64,000 bases of DNA from Ruminococcus gauvreauii (GCF_025151995.1 NZ_CP102290.1:3844001-3908000); one strand, 5' to 3'; positions 7,754 to 17,158 are shown, numbered from the stretch's first letter. A program made the numbers and translations. The notes: generated by a model not told the origin, from the sequence alone.

Positions 7754-8515
7754 ATGTTTACCAAAAGAATCATTCCCTGTCTGGATGTCCATGACGGACG
7801 GGTTGTGAAGGGTGTAAACTTCGTAAATCTGCAGGATGCGGGAGATCCGGTTGAGATTGCGAAGGCTTATGATAAGGCTGGAGCGGATGAGGTGGTCTTT
7901 CTGGACATTACAGCCTCCTCTGACGACCGCGCCACCGTTGTGGATATGGTGCGAAAAGTTGCGGCAAATGTTTTTATCCCGTTTACTGTCGGCGGTGGAA
8001 TCCGCACGGTGGATGATTTTAAGGTGCTACTTCGGGAGGGAGCGGATAAGATTTCTATCAATTCTTCCGCCATCAACAATCCGGAGCTGATACGGGAGGC
8101 ATCGCTGAAATTCGGAAGTCAGTGTGTGGTAGTGGCGATCGATGCCAAGAAAAGAGCGGACGGAAGCGGCTGGAACATATACAAAAACGGCGGCCGTATT
8201 GATGTGGGAACAGATGCTGTAGAATGGGCAAGAACGGTGGAGAAACTGGGTGCGGGAGAGATTCTGCTGACCAGTATGGACTGCGACGGAACGAAAGCGG
8301 GATATGATATTGCGCTTACCCGCACGATTGCAAAAGCCGTATCGATACCGGTCATCGCATCCGGCGGAGCCGGGACGATGGAGCATTTTTACGATGCATT
8401 GACAGACGGAGGAGCGGATGCAGCGCTGGCAGCTTCGCTGTTCCATTATAAAGAACTGGAGATAAGAGAAGTAAAGAAATACCTGGCAGGCCGGGGAGTT
8501 CCGGTACGCCTGTAA
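7754..8515 (+). CDS. hisF: Imidazole glycerol phosphate synthase, cyclase subunit
   Basis: 253 residues, (beta/alpha)8 barrel. Catalytic Asp11 (IIPCLDVHDGRVVKG) and Asp130 (VVVAIDAKK) sit at the canonical positions, and the phosphate-binding loops TVGGGIR and ASGGAG are present. It works with the HisH subunit encoded just upstream. Start chosen at ATG 7754 because it begins with the family's MFTKRIIPCLD; the longer upstream frame would run back into hisH. Together with HisH this yields imidazole glycerol phosphate; isolated hisHF pairs are sometimes recruited to other amidation pathways, which is a possibility here given the missing his neighbours. Confidence 0.93.
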   Translation: MFTKRIIPCLDVHDGRVVKGVNFVNLQDAGDPVEIAKAYDKAGADEVVFLDITASSDDRATVVDMVRKVAANVFIPFTVGGGIRTVDDFKVLLREGADKISINSSAINNPELIREASLKFGSQCVVVAIDAKKRADGSGWNIYKNGGRIDVGTDAVEWARTVEKLGAGEILLTSMDCDGTKAGYDIALTRTIAKAVSIPVIASGGAGTMEHFYDALTDGGADAALAASLFHYKELEIREVKKYLAGRGVPVRL

Positions 8516-8530
8516 GAAAAGGGGATTGTT

Positions 8531-9208
8531 ATGCCGCCGATCAGTGGAGCATGGGCCAGGGCTCTGGCACCTGAATTTAAAAAACCGTATTATAAAAAAT
8601 TATTTCAGACAGTAGCACAGGAATACCAGACGCGACAGATCTTTCCAAATGGAGATGATATCTTTAATGCCTTTCATTTTACACCGCTTGACCAGGTGAA
8701 GGTCGTGATCCTGGGACAGGACCCGTATCACGGAGAAGGGCAGGCGCATGGCCTGTGTTTTTCTGTGAAACCGGAGGTAGAGATACCGCCGTCCCTGGTA
8801 AATATCTATAAAGAGCTGGAGGAGGATGTCGGATGCTATATTCCCAACAACGGCTATCTTGAGAAATGGGCACGTCAGGGGGTACTGCTGCTCAATACCG
8901 TATTGACTGTCCGGGCTCATCAGGCGAATTCTCACAGGGGGATCGGATGGGAGGAATTCACGGATGCGGCGATTCATGTGCTGGCGCAGCAGGAACGTCC
9001 GATCGTATTTATTCTCTGGGGCAAACCTGCACAGGCGAAGGAGAGTATGATCACGAATCCGCTGCACCTGGTTTTGAAATCACCACACCCCAGCCCGCTC
9101 TCTGCATACCGCGGTTTCTTTGGCAGCCGTGTGTTCAGCAGGACCAATACGTATCTGGAGAGTCACGGTCTGGAGCCGATTGACTGGCAGATCGAGAATC
9201 GACAGTAA
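8531..9208 (+). CDS. ung: Uracil-DNA glycosylase (family 1)
   Basis: 225 residues, the usual family-1 length. Water-activating Asp64 in VILGQDPYHGEGQAHG and catalytic His186 in SPHPSPLSAYRGFFG are both present, as is the LLLNTVLTV strand that contacts uracil. It removes uracil from DNA after cytosine deamination or dUTP misincorporation, starting base-excision repair. Starts 15 nt after hisF and ends 14 nt before the flippase gene, so it is likely cotranscribed with both. Confidence 0.95.
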   Translation: MPPISGAWARALAPEFKKPYYKKLFQTVAQEYQTRQIFPNGDDIFNAFHFTPLDQVKVVILGQDPYHGEGQAHGLCFSVKPEVEIPPSLVNIYKELEEDVGCYIPNNGYLEKWARQGVLLLNTVLTVRAHQANSHRGIGWEEFTDAAIHVLAQQERPIVFILWGKPAQAKESMITNPLHLVLKSPHPSPLSAYRGFFGSRVFSRTNTYLESHGLEPIDWQIENRQ

Positions 9209-9222
9209 AAGGAAGAAAACGT

Positions 9223-10845
9223 ATGGGAAAGAAAAGTTCATCTTTTATGAAACAGGCATCCTTTTTAATGGTTGCCGGTTTGATCGTGCGCATGATTGGT
9301 CTGCTGTATCGAACGCCTATGAAGGCGGCCATCGGGGGGCTCGGGTACGGTTATTACGGTTATGCTTATAATGTATACAATATACTGCTGCTGATCTCGG
9401 GCTACAGCATTCCGGTAGCGGTTTCGAAGCTGATGTCGGAGCGGCTTGCAAAAAAGCAGTACAGAAATGCACAGAAGATTTTCTGGGGAGCCGTCGTCTA
9501 TATCCTGATCATCGGTTCACTGGCTTCAATCGTAGCGTTTGTGTTTGCCGAACAGCTGCTTCCTGTCGGGGCGGAAGACGCAGTGCTTGCGCTGAGGGTA
9601 CTGTCGCCGACAATCATGCTGGCCGGCCTGTTGGGGGTTATGCGGGGATATTTCCAGGCAAATAATAATATGCTTCCCACATCGATCTCGCAGATTCTGG
9701 AGCAGATCCTGAATGCGGTCGTCAGTGTTGCGGCAGCATATTTTCTTGTGAAGAGTTTCGGAACGACTTCTGACACGCGTGCGATCTACGGAGCAGCCGG
9801 CGGAACGCTGGGTACGGGAATCGGCGTTGCGTCCGGGATTGTCTTCATGCTGCTGGTGTTCGGACTGAACAGAAAAATCATTAAGAGAAAACTGAAACGT
9901 GATACCTCGTCCTGTCAGGAGAGTTATGGGGAAATTGCAAAAGTGCTGTTTTTTATGATGACCCCCGTTCTCCTGAGTACTTTTTTGTATAACGTCAGTG
10001 CGTATATTGACCAGTCCATCTTCTCACCTCTGATGCTCGCCAAGGGAGCTGCGGCGGACAGCATCACAGAGATATACGGTGTATTCAGCGGACAGTACAT
10101 GGTGCTTATCAATATTCCCGTGGCGCTCGCGAATGCGACATCCACGGCGATGATGCCGGAGATCACCGCGAACTATGCGACGGGCGACGTGGGCGGAGCC
10201 AGAAGCAAGATCAATGAGGCCATCCGTATGACGATGTTTATCGCGATTCCGGCGGCGTTCGGTCTGGCTGTGCTGGCTTATCCCATCATGGATCTGCTGT
10301 TTGCGGGATCACCGGATGAAGCAGGGACGATGCTGATCGTCGGCGCGGTATCGGTGTTGTTTTATTCGCTTTCTACGATCACAAACGGAGTGCTTCAGGG
10401 CATTGGAAAACAGTACGTTCCTCTGCGCAACGCGGCCGTTTCCCTGGTTGTGAATGTGATCGTGCTGGCGGGACTGACGAAGTTTACCGACCTTGGGATT
10501 TACAGTGTACTGGCTTCAACAGTGGCGTATTCGCTCTGTATGTGTATCCTGAATGATCTTGCAGTCCGCAAGTATCTGAGCTATCGCGGAGAGTTTGTCG
10601 ATACCTACCTGAAGCCGATGGGGGCCGCTGCCGGAATGGGAGCCGTGGCATGGATCGTATATTACGGTCTGCATCTGTTTCTTCCGGTCAGGATTGTCTG
10701 CCTCGGCGCGGCGATCCTGTTTGCAGTCGCTGCGTATCTGATCCTCTATGTCATGATAACCAGGATACCGGAAGCACAGCTTCGCAGGTTTCCGATGGGC
10801 GGTGCGATGGTCAGAGGCATGAAGAAACTGCACCTCTTAAAATAA
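9223..10845 (+). CDS. SpoVB/YtgP-like lipid II or polysaccharide flippase (MOP superfamily)
   Basis: 540 residues with about 14 hydrophobic segments. The N-terminus (KQASFLMVAGLIVRMIGLLYR.P) and the YYGYAYNVYNILLLISGYSIPVAVSKL stretch are characteristic of the Firmicute SpoVB/YtgP (MurJ-like) branch of polysaccharide transporters. Members flip undecaprenyl-linked precursors such as lipid II across the membrane, or support spore cortex formation. Several paralogues usually occur per genome and sequence alone does not say which role this one plays. Last gene of the run from the two-component system; a bidirectional terminator follows. Confidence 0.85.
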   Translation: MGKKSSSFMKQASFLMVAGLIVRMIGLLYRTPMKAAIGGLGYGYYGYAYNVYNILLLISGYSIPVAVSKLMSERLAKKQYRNAQKIFWGAVVYILIIGSLASIVAFVFAEQLLPVGAEDAVLALRVLSPTIMLAGLLGVMRGYFQANNNMLPTSISQILEQILNAVVSVAAAYFLVKSFGTTSDTRAIYGAAGGTLGTGIGVASGIVFMLLVFGLNRKIIKRKLKRDTSSCQESYGEIAKVLFFMMTPVLLSTFLYNVSAYIDQSIFSPLMLAKGAAADSITEIYGVFSGQYMVLINIPVALANATSTAMMPEITANYATGDVGGARSKINEAIRMTMFIAIPAAFGLAVLAYPIMDLLFAGSPDEAGTMLIVGAVSVLFYSLSTITNGVLQGIGKQYVPLRNAAVSLVVNVIVLAGLTKFTDLGIYSVLASTVAYSLCMCILNDLAVRKYLSYRGEFVDTYLKPMGAAAGMGAVAWIVYYGLHLFLPVRIVCLGAAILFAVAAYLILYVMITRIPEAQLRRFPMGGAMVRGMKKLHLLK

Positions 10846-10854
10846 CGTGAAAAA

Positions 10855-10905
10855 GACACCCGGGGATACGAGATTATTAAAATTTCGTATTCCCGGGTGT
10901 TCTTA
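10855..10905. terminator. Bidirectional terminator between convergent genes
   Basis: Long stem ACACCCGGG (10856-10864) / CCCGGGTGT (10892-10900) extended inside by ATACGA / TCGTAT. On the plus strand it is followed by a short T-rich tail; on the minus strand it is followed by CTTTTTC. It can end both the flippase transcript and the activase transcript. Confidence 0.85.
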
Positions 10906-10915
10906 TATGGGCATA

Positions 10916-13900
10916 TCAGTGATCCATGTTTTTCACAGCCGTGGAGAGCATCAGCTTGATGCGGTTCAGCTGGTTGACTTCACTTGCCCCCGGATCATAA
11001 TCGATGGCTACGATGTTGGCATCCGGATATTCGCGTCTGATCTCCTTAATCACGCCTTTTCCGACGATGTGGTTCGGCAGACATCCAAACGGCTGGGTGC
11101 ACACGATATTCTTCGCGTTGTTATGTATCAGTTCCATCATTTCCCCGGTCAGGAACCATCCTTCACCCGTCTGGTTACCGATCGATACGATCGGAGCAGC
11201 CATTCTGGCGAGATCTTCAATCTTTGCCGGCGGGTCAAAGTGCTTACTCTTCTCGAACTCTTTCGTGGCGGCGCTTCTCAGCCATTCGATTCCCCTGATT
11301 GCGATGTTCGCCATCCTGGCGGTTGACTGTTTGGTTCCCAGATATTTGGATTTGAAATTCTGATTATAAAAACAGTAACACATGAAATCGATCAGATCCG
11401 GGACGACTGGTTCGGCACCTTCACGTTCCAGAAGCTCTGCCAGATGATTATTGGCGGCCGGCAGGAATTTTACCAGGATCTCTCCGACGATACCCACGCG
11501 TGGTTTCTTCTCATCGGTGATCGGCAGGTGATCAAAGTCGCGGATGATGGTGCGGCAGATCTGTTTGAAACGGGTATGACTCATCCGTTTTGCAGTTATG
11601 AAATCGATACAGATCTTTTCCCATTTCCGGTGAAGACGGTTGGCGGAGCCTTTTTTCTTTTCATAGGGCCTCATCCGGTAGATGCATTTCATCAGGATAT
11701 CACCGAACACGCAGGCGTATGCCAGACGTATCGCGAGATCCGGTGTGATCTTGAAACCGGGATTGCTCTCCAGACCGCTTAAGTTGATGGAAATTACCGG
11801 AATGTGTGACATTCCCGCTTTTTCCAGTGCGCGGCGGATGAAGGCGATGTAATTGGACGCACGGCAGCCTCCGCCGGTCTGCGACATGATGATCGCGACA
11901 TGATCCAGATCATATTTTCCGGACAACAGTGCCTGCATGATCTGCCCGACTACCATGAGAGAGGGGTAGCAGGCGTCATTGTTTACGTACTTCAGTCCCA
12001 CATCAACAGCCTCTTTATTGTCATTTGGCAGTACTTCCAGCCGGTAACCCGCGGCGTTGAACGCCGGGCCGAGGATCTTGAAATGGATCGGTGACATCTG
12101 CGGACACAGGATGGTATATGTCTTCCGCATTTCTTTCGTGAAGGAGACCTTCTCTATGGAAGACGGCGCGACGGTCCGGTTGATACAGAATTTTTCACGG
12201 GTTCTGATTGCTGCGAGCAGGGAGCGGACCCTGATACGTGCTGCCCCCAGGTTGTTCACCTCGTCGATCTTCAGACAGGTATAGATTTTTCCGCTGTGCA
12301 TGAGGATTTCACTGACCTCATCCGTCGTGACGGCATCCAGGCCGCAGCCAAAAGAGTTCAGCTGGATCAGGTCCAGATCTTCCCGCTCCTTGACGAAGTT
12401 GGCGGCGGCATAAAGCCGTGTATGGTACATCCACTGGTCGTTGACCCTTATCGGGCGCTCAAGCGGCGCCAGATGCGATACGGCATCCTCTGTAAGAACC
12501 GCGACACCGTACGAGTTGATCAGGTCCGGGATGCCGTGATGGATTTCCGGATCGATATGGTAGGGGCGCCCGGCGAGTACGATGCCGTGGCGGCCGTGCT
12601 GTTCCATCCAGGTCAGGGTCTCCTCGCCTTTCCGCATGATGTCTTTTCTCTGCGCATCCTGTTCCAGCCACGCCTCATGCGCGGCTTTGCGGATCTCATC
12701 GTCCGGGATATCCGGAAATTCTTTTACAAGACGTTCCGTCAGCACCTTCTCATTCGTAAATGCCATGAAAGGATTCCTGAAAATAATGGAATCATCATTC
12801 AGTTCATCCACGTTGTTTTTGATGTTCTCCGCGTATGATGTGACGATCGGACAGTTATAATGGTTGACGGAATCCTCAAATTCCGTTCTCTCATACGGAA
12901 TACACGGGTAGAAGATGAACTTTACCCCCTGGCGGATCAGCCAGGTCACGTGACCGTGTGCCAGCTTGGCGGGGTAACACTCCGATTCGCTGGGAATCGA
13001 TTCGATCCCGAGCTCGTAGATCCTGCGTGTTGAGGTCGGCGAGAGCACGACCTGATATTTCAGGGCTGTAAAAAAGGTGAACCAGAACGGATAGTTCTCA
13101 AACATGTTGAGTACGCGCGGGATACCGACCTGACCGCGCACTGCCTGATCGGCAGGAAGCGGTTCATATCCGAAGATCCTCTGGTATTTGTATTCAAACA
13201 GGTTAGGAATATGATCTTTGTTCTTTTCTTTCCCAATTCCGCGCTCACAGCGGTTTCCGCTGATAAACTGACGCCCGCCGCTGAATCGGTTGATGGTCAG
13301 GCGGCAGTTATTCGTGCATCCCTTGCAGTTTGCCATGGAGGTGGTAAACTTCAGGGTATTGATCTTATCGATCGGAAGCATCGATGTGACGGCGTCTTCC
13401 TCATAGCGTTCCCGTGCGATCAGGGCGGCGCCGAACGCGCCCATGATGCCGGCAATATCCGGCCGTACCGCCTCACAGTCCGCGATTTTCTCAAAGCTTC
13501 GCAGCACGGCGTCGTTGTAGAAAGTACCGCCCTGTACAACGATGTGTTTGCCGAGTTCTGAAGCGTCAGACACCTTGATGACTTTATAGAGGGCATTTTT
13601 GATCACAGAGTATGCCAGTCCCGCAGAAATATCGGAGACTTCAGCGCCTTCCTTTTGCGCCTGCTTTACTTTAGAATTCATGAATACGGTACAGCGTGTA
13701 CCGAGATCGATGGGATTTTTCGCAAACAGCGCTGCCCTGGCAAAATCTTCCACGCTGTAGTTCAGAGATTTCGCAAAAGTCTCAATGAACGAACCGCAGC
13801 CGGAAGAGCAGGCTTCGTTCAGCTGTACGCTGTCGACGACCCCGTCTTTGATCTTGATACATTTCATGTCCTGTCCGCCGATGTCAAGGATACAGTCCAC

Positions 13901-15136
13901 TTTGGGATTGAAGAAAGCGGCGGCGTAATAATGGGATACCGTTTCGACTTCCCCTTCGTCGAGCATCAGTGCCGCCTTGATGAGCGCTTCCCCGTAACCG
14001 GTAGAGCATGACCAGGCGATGTTTGCTTTTTTGGGAAGATGACTGTAAATCTCCTGGATTGCCTTTATCGTCGTTGCCAGAGGACTTCCGTTGTTGTTGT
14101 CATAAAAAGAATACAGCAGGGAACCGTCTTCCGCGACGAGAGCGGCTTTTGTTGTTGTGGATCCGGCGTCAATGCCGAGATAACAATTTCCTTCGTAACT
14201 GCCGAGATCAGAAGTTCTCACGTTATAGCGGCTCTGACGGCTGTTGAAGGATTCGTATTCGGCATCGGAAGCGAACAGCGGCTCCATACGGTCAACCTCA
14301 AAATCCAGTTTGACGCTGGCGGCCAGCTGTGTCTGCAGCGCGCGCATGGAATGACTGATTTCTTCTTTTGCATTCATGGCAGACCCGATGGCGGCAAACA
14401 GATGTGAGTTATCGGGAACGATCGTATGTTCTTCATCGAGATTCAGAGTGCGGATAAACGCATGTTTCAGCTCTGACAGGAAATGCAGCGGACCACCGAG
14501 AAAGGCGATATGTCCGCGGATCGGTTTTCCGCAGGCCAGTCCGCTGATCGTCTGGTTGACGACTGCCTGAAAGATGGAAGCGGACAGATCTTCCTTTGTG
14601 GCGCCCTCATTGATCAGGGGCTGTATATCGGATTTTGCAAATACGCCGCATCTGGCTGCGATCGGGTAGAGCGCTTTGTAATGTTTGGCGTATTCGTTCA
14701 GGCCGACTGCGTCTGTCTGAAGCAGGGATGCCATCTGGTCGATAAAAGAACCGGTACCTCCGGCGCAGATCCCATTCATACGCTGCTCAATGGAACCTCC
14801 CTCAAAATAAATAATCTTGGCGTCTTCACCGCCAAGTTCGATTGCGACATCTGTCTTAGGCGCCAGCTCCTGCAGAGAGGACGACACGGCAATGACCTCC
14901 TGGACAAAGGGAATTTTGAGGTGATTGGCAAGAGCCAGTCCGCCGGATCCCGTGATGACCGGATGGACGGTAAGGTCGCCGGTCTGGCGGCAGGCTTTGT
15001 CGAGAAGCGCCGCAAGGGTCTCCTGTATATTCGCGAAATGCCGTTCGTAATCTGAGAAAAGGAGACGATGTTCTTTATCTAAAACTGCGATTTTAACGGT
15101 TGTGGAACCGATGTCAATACCTAACGTATATTTCAT
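10916..15136 (-). CDS. 2-hydroxyacyl-CoA dehydratase activase-type protein with tandem ATPase and DUF2229 domains
   Basis: A 1406-residue cytoplasmic protein. Two BadF/BadG/HgdC-type ATPase domains in tandem: residues about 1-260 (GIDIGSTTVKIAV) and about 315-575 (GIDAGSTTTKAALV). Each carries the Cys pair that in HgdC ligates a bridging [4Fe-4S] cluster: CAGGTGSF and ARCGVFAKS, then CSSGCGSF and TRCTVFMNS. A Cys-rich insert (CKGCTNNCRL, GNRCERG) follows at about 595-630, then a DUF2229-type region and a C-terminal part related to dehydratase subunits. HgdC itself is about 260 residues, so this is the large fusion form common in clostridia; its substrate is not established. AGGAG precedes the ATG. 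It stands alone, with its own promoter and terminator, and no dehydratase genes adjoin it. Confidence 0.88.
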   Translation of the reverse strand: MKYTLGIDIGSTTVKIAVLDKEHRLLFSDYERHFANIQETLAALLDKACRQTGDLTVHPVITGSGGLALANHLKIPFVQEVIAVSSSLQELAPKTDVAIELGGEDAKIIYFEGGSIEQRMNGICAGGTGSFIDQMASLLQTDAVGLNEYAKHYKALYPIAARCGVFAKSDIQPLINEGATKEDLSASIFQAVVNQTISGLACGKPIRGHIAFLGGPLHFLSELKHAFIRTLNLDEEHTIVPDNSHLFAAIGSAMNAKEEISHSMRALQTQLAASVKLDFEVDRMEPLFASDAEYESFNSRQSRYNVRTSDLGSYEGNCYLGIDAGSTTTKAALVAEDGSLLYSFYDNNNGSPLATTIKAIQEIYSHLPKKANIAWSCSTGYGEALIKAALMLDEGEVETVSHYYAAAFFNPKVDCILDIGGQDMKCIKIKDGVVDSVQLNEACSSGCGSFIETFAKSLNYSVEDFARAALFAKNPIDLGTRCTVFMNSKVKQAQKEGAEVSDISAGLAYSVIKNALYKVIKVSDASELGKHIVVQGGTFYNDAVLRSFEKIADCEAVRPDIAGIMGAFGAALIARERYEEDAVTSMLPIDKINTLKFTTSMANCKGCTNNCRLTINRFSGGRQFISGNRCERGIGKEKNKDHIPNLFEYKYQRIFGYEPLPADQAVRGQVGIPRVLNMFENYPFWFTFFTALKYQVVLSPTSTRRIYELGIESIPSESECYPAKLAHGHVTWLIRQGVKFIFYPCIPYERTEFEDSVNHYNCPIVTSYAENIKNNVDELNDDSIIFRNPFMAFTNEKVLTERLVKEFPDIPDDEIRKAAHEAWLEQDAQRKDIMRKGEETLTWMEQHGRHGIVLAGRPYHIDPEIHHGIPDLINSYGVAVLTEDAVSHLAPLERPIRVNDQWMYHTRLYAAANFVKEREDLDLIQLNSFGCGLDAVTTDEVSEILMHSGKIYTCLKIDEVNNLGAARIRVRSLLAAIRTREKFCINRTVAPSSIEKVSFTKEMRKTYTILCPQMSPIHFKILGPAFNAAGYRLEVLPNDNKEAVDVGLKYVNNDACYPSLMVVGQIMQALLSGKYDLDHVAIIMSQTGGGCRASNYIAFIRRALEKAGMSHIPVISINLSGLESNPGFKITPDLAIRLAYACVFGDILMKCIYRMRPYEKKKGSANRLHRKWEKICIDFITAKRMSHTRFKQICRTIIRDFDHLPITDEKKPRVGIVGEILVKFLPAANNHLAELLEREGAEPVVPDLIDFMCYCFYNQNFKSKYLGTKQSTARMANIAIRGIEWLRSAATKEFEKSKHFDPPAKIEDLARMAAPIVSIGNQTGEGWFLTGEMMELIHNNAKNIVCTQPFGCLPNHIVGKGVIKEIRREYPDANIVAIDYDPGASEVNQLNRIKLMLSTAVKNMDH

Positions 15137-15184
15137 TTTGTTCTCCTCATTGGTGATTCCATTAAATAAGTAAAATTCTATGAT

Positions 15185-15213
15185 ATTATACGCTGAACCG
15201 GGTAAAATTGCAA
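15185..15213 (-). promoter_or_regulatory. Promoter of the activase gene
   Basis: Reverse strand: TTGCAA (15213-15208), exactly 17-nt spacer, TATAAT (15190-15185), about 50 nt upstream of the ATG at 15136. Confidence 0.7.
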
Positions 15214-15248
15214 TCAGAAAAAATATGTAAATCTTTTGGTAAAAATAT

Positions 15249-15460
15249 GGTATAATGACTGCACTGCCACGGCTTGAAAAACAAATATCCCTGCGGGCTG
15301 CTTGTTTTTTTGCGCACGTGGTATAATGACTGCACTGAGTGCAGTCCGCAGCAACTGCGTTGCTGTACCGCTGCTGCGCAGCGGATTATACCTGGCAGGC
15401 CACGGCTTGAAAAACAAATATCCCTGCGGGCTGCTTGCTTTTCTGCGCACGTGGTATACT
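15249..15460 (+). repeat. Duplicated 55-bp palindromic repeat with -10-like ends upstream of tgt
   Basis: The 355-nt gap between the activase and tgt holds two nearly identical 55-bp imperfect palindromes, 15267-15321 and 15400-15454. Each opens with CCACGGCTTG and closes with CGCACGTGG, with AAAACAA/TTGTTTT pairing inside. Both are followed directly by an extended -10 motif (TGGTATAAT at 15319-15327; TGGTATACT at 15452-15460), and a third TGGTATAAT at 15248-15256 precedes the first copy. The 17-mer GTATAATGACTGCACTG occurs at 15250 and 15321. Between the copies are further perfect palindromes, for example ACTGCAC/GTGCAGT and CCGCTG/CAGCGG. The last TATACT probably drives tgt. No coding potential is convincing here. 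Confidence 0.75.
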
Positions 15461-15491
15461 CTGGAGACAGATAAGGAAAGGAATTAAGAAC

Positions 15492-16631
15492 ATGTATCAG
15501 ATCATTCACAGAAACGGCCTCGCGAAAAGGGCAAGGCTTATAACTGTTCACGGAGTGATTGAGACTCCGGTATTTATGAATGTCGGCACTGCGGCGGCAA
15601 TCAAGGGGGCTGTGGCGACGACGGATTTAAAAGACATCAGAACACAGGTGCAGCTGTCAAATACGTATCATCTCCATGTCAGACCGGGCGACGAGGTGGT
15701 AAAAAAACTGGGCGGTCTGCATAGATTTATGAACTGGGACCGCCCGATCCTGACAGACTCCGGTGGTTTTCAGGTGTTTTCGCTGGGGGAGCTGCGCAAG
15801 ATCAAAGAGGAAGGGGTGTATTTCCGGTCACATGTCGACGGCAGGAAAATCTTTATGGGACCGGAGGAGAGCATGCAGATTCAGTCTAACCTGGGTTCTA
15901 CGATCGCAATGGCATTTGATGAATGCCCGTCCAGCGTCGCATCCAGGGAATACGTGCAGAATTCTGTGGACAGGACCACGCGCTGGCTGAAACGCTGCCG
16001 GACAGAGATGGCGCGGCTGAACACTGTGGAAGATACGATTAATCCGCATCAGCTGCTTTTCGGCATTAATCAGGGAGCGATCTTTCCGGATATCCGTATC
16101 GATCACGCGAAAGCAATCTCCGAACTGGAACTTGACGGATATGCAGTGGGAGGACTGGCAGTCGGAGAGAGTCATGCGGAGATGTACCATATTCTGGACG
16201 AGGTAGTCCCGCACCTGCCGTCGGAAAAACCAACGTATCTGATGGGAGTCGGCACCCCCGCAAATATTCTGGAGGCGGTGTCGAGAGGGGTCGATTTCTT
16301 TGACTGTGTATATCCGAGCAGAAACGGCCGGCACGGGCATGTCTATACCAACCGCGGGAAACTGAACATGCTGAACGCAAAATATGAGCTGGACGATGCC
16401 CCGATCGAAGAAGGCTGCGGATGTCCGGCATGCACACATTACAGCAGGGCTTATATTCGGCATCTGCTGAAGGCAAAAGAGATGCTGGGTATGCGTCTCT
16501 GTGTACTGCACAACCTGTATTTTTACAATACGATGATGGAGGAAATCCGCCAGGCGATCGAGGAGGAACGTTATCAGGAATACAAAGCGGCAAAACTGCA
16601 GGGGTTTCAGGAAAACGACAAAAAACAGTAA
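15492..16631 (+). CDS. tgt: tRNA-guanine transglycosylase (queuine tRNA-ribosyltransferase)
   Basis: 379 residues. Exchanges guanine 34 for preQ1 in tRNAs with GUN anticodons, a step in queuosine synthesis. Asp89 in ILTDSGGFQVFSL, the second nucleophilic Asp in the FDCVYPSRNGRHG region, and the zinc site (C.C..C in GCGCPACTHYSRAYIRHL with a downstream His) are all present. Start chosen at ATG 15492, preceded by AAGGAAAGG, since the protein then begins with the family's 'YQIIHRNGLAKRARL'; the upstream frame to 15435 runs through the repeat region. Followed by yajC, a gene pairing common in bacteria. Confidence 0.95.
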   Translation: MYQIIHRNGLAKRARLITVHGVIETPVFMNVGTAAAIKGAVATTDLKDIRTQVQLSNTYHLHVRPGDEVVKKLGGLHRFMNWDRPILTDSGGFQVFSLGELRKIKEEGVYFRSHVDGRKIFMGPEESMQIQSNLGSTIAMAFDECPSSVASREYVQNSVDRTTRWLKRCRTEMARLNTVEDTINPHQLLFGINQGAIFPDIRIDHAKAISELELDGYAVGGLAVGESHAEMYHILDEVVPHLPSEKPTYLMGVGTPANILEAVSRGVDFFDCVYPSRNGRHGHVYTNRGKLNMLNAKYELDDAPIEEGCGCPACTHYSRAYIRHLLKAKEMLGMRLCVLHNLYFYNTMMEEIRQAIEEERYQEYKAAKLQGFQENDKKQ

Positions 16632-16654
16632 CACCATAAAAAATGAAAAAATAC

Positions 16655-16683
16655 TTGCTGAATTGGTATAAGTTGTGTATTAT
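16655..16683 (+). promoter_or_regulatory. Promoter upstream of yajC
   Basis: TTGCTG (16655-16660), 17-nt spacer, TATTAT (16678-16683); start expected about 40 nt before the yajC ATG. yajC can therefore be expressed separately from tgt. Confidence 0.5.
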
Positions 16684-16728
16684 TGATATATTAGGTAAAA
16701 ATATAAAAGAGACTTAGGAGGAATATTT

Positions 16729-17055
16729 ATGATAGCATCTGCAACGGCTTCTTCTGCCAACTCAGGATTGCTTGGTACCGGTTCTATGATCTTATGGCTG
16801 GTAGTATTATTTGGACTGATGTATTTTCTGATGATCCGTCCTCAGAAAAAAGAACAGAAACGTGTGGGGGCAATGCTTTCCGATCTTGCAGTCGGCGATG
16901 CGATTGTTACGACCAGCGGATTTTATGGGATTGTGATCGACATCACAGATGAGGATGTCATTGTAGAGTTCGGCAACAATAAAAACTGCCGTATTCCGAT
17001 GAGAAAAGCTGCCATTGCGGAAGTGGAAAAAGCGGAAGAGGTACAGAATAACTGA
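16729..17055 (+). CDS. yajC: Preprotein translocase subunit YajC
   Basis: 108 residues with one N-terminal transmembrane helix (about 20-37) followed by the diagnostic MIRPQKKEQKR and a small soluble C-terminal domain with VTTSGFYGIV. YajC is an accessory of the SecDF-YajC part of the Sec translocon. AGGAGG lies upstream of the ATG. Situated after tgt; secD/secF are not in the window. A compact terminator follows. Confidence 0.93.
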   Translation: MIASATASSANSGLLGTGSMILWLVVLFGLMYFLMIRPQKKEQKRVGAMLSDLAVGDAIVTTSGFYGIVIDITDEDVIVEFGNNKNCRIPMRKAAIAEVEKAEEVQNN

Positions 17056-17063
17056 TTGTATGC

Positions 17064-17101
17064 CAGGGGTTGGATGTCACAGCATCCAGCCCCTTGTTTA
17101 C
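17064..17101 (+). terminator. Terminator after yajC
   Basis: Stem AGGGGTTGGATG / CATCCAGCCCCT with a 6-nt loop (one mismatch), followed by TGTTT. Confidence 0.75.
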
Positions 17102-17129
17102 GTCGGCGCAGAGGCGGTACCATTTTTTG

Positions 17130-17158
17130 TTGAAAAATCGATAAAAATAGATTATTAT
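17130..17158 (+). promoter_or_regulatory. Promoter of leuB-ilvD-ilvB
   Basis: TTGAAA (17130-17135), 17-nt spacer, TATTAT (17153-17158). The remaining leader to leuB is under 30 nt, so there is no room for a T-box or leader-peptide attenuator. Confidence 0.55.

Noticed and set aside
11004..15055. Many plus-strand open frames (up to 190 codons) opposite the activase gene
   Set aside because: They are antisense to a 1406-residue protein with clear domain motifs throughout, lack ribosome-binding sites and show no recognisable protein features.
15267..15454. Possible CRISPR-like repeat unit
   Set aside because: Only two copies, 55 bp, palindromic, with no regular unique spacers and no cas genes.
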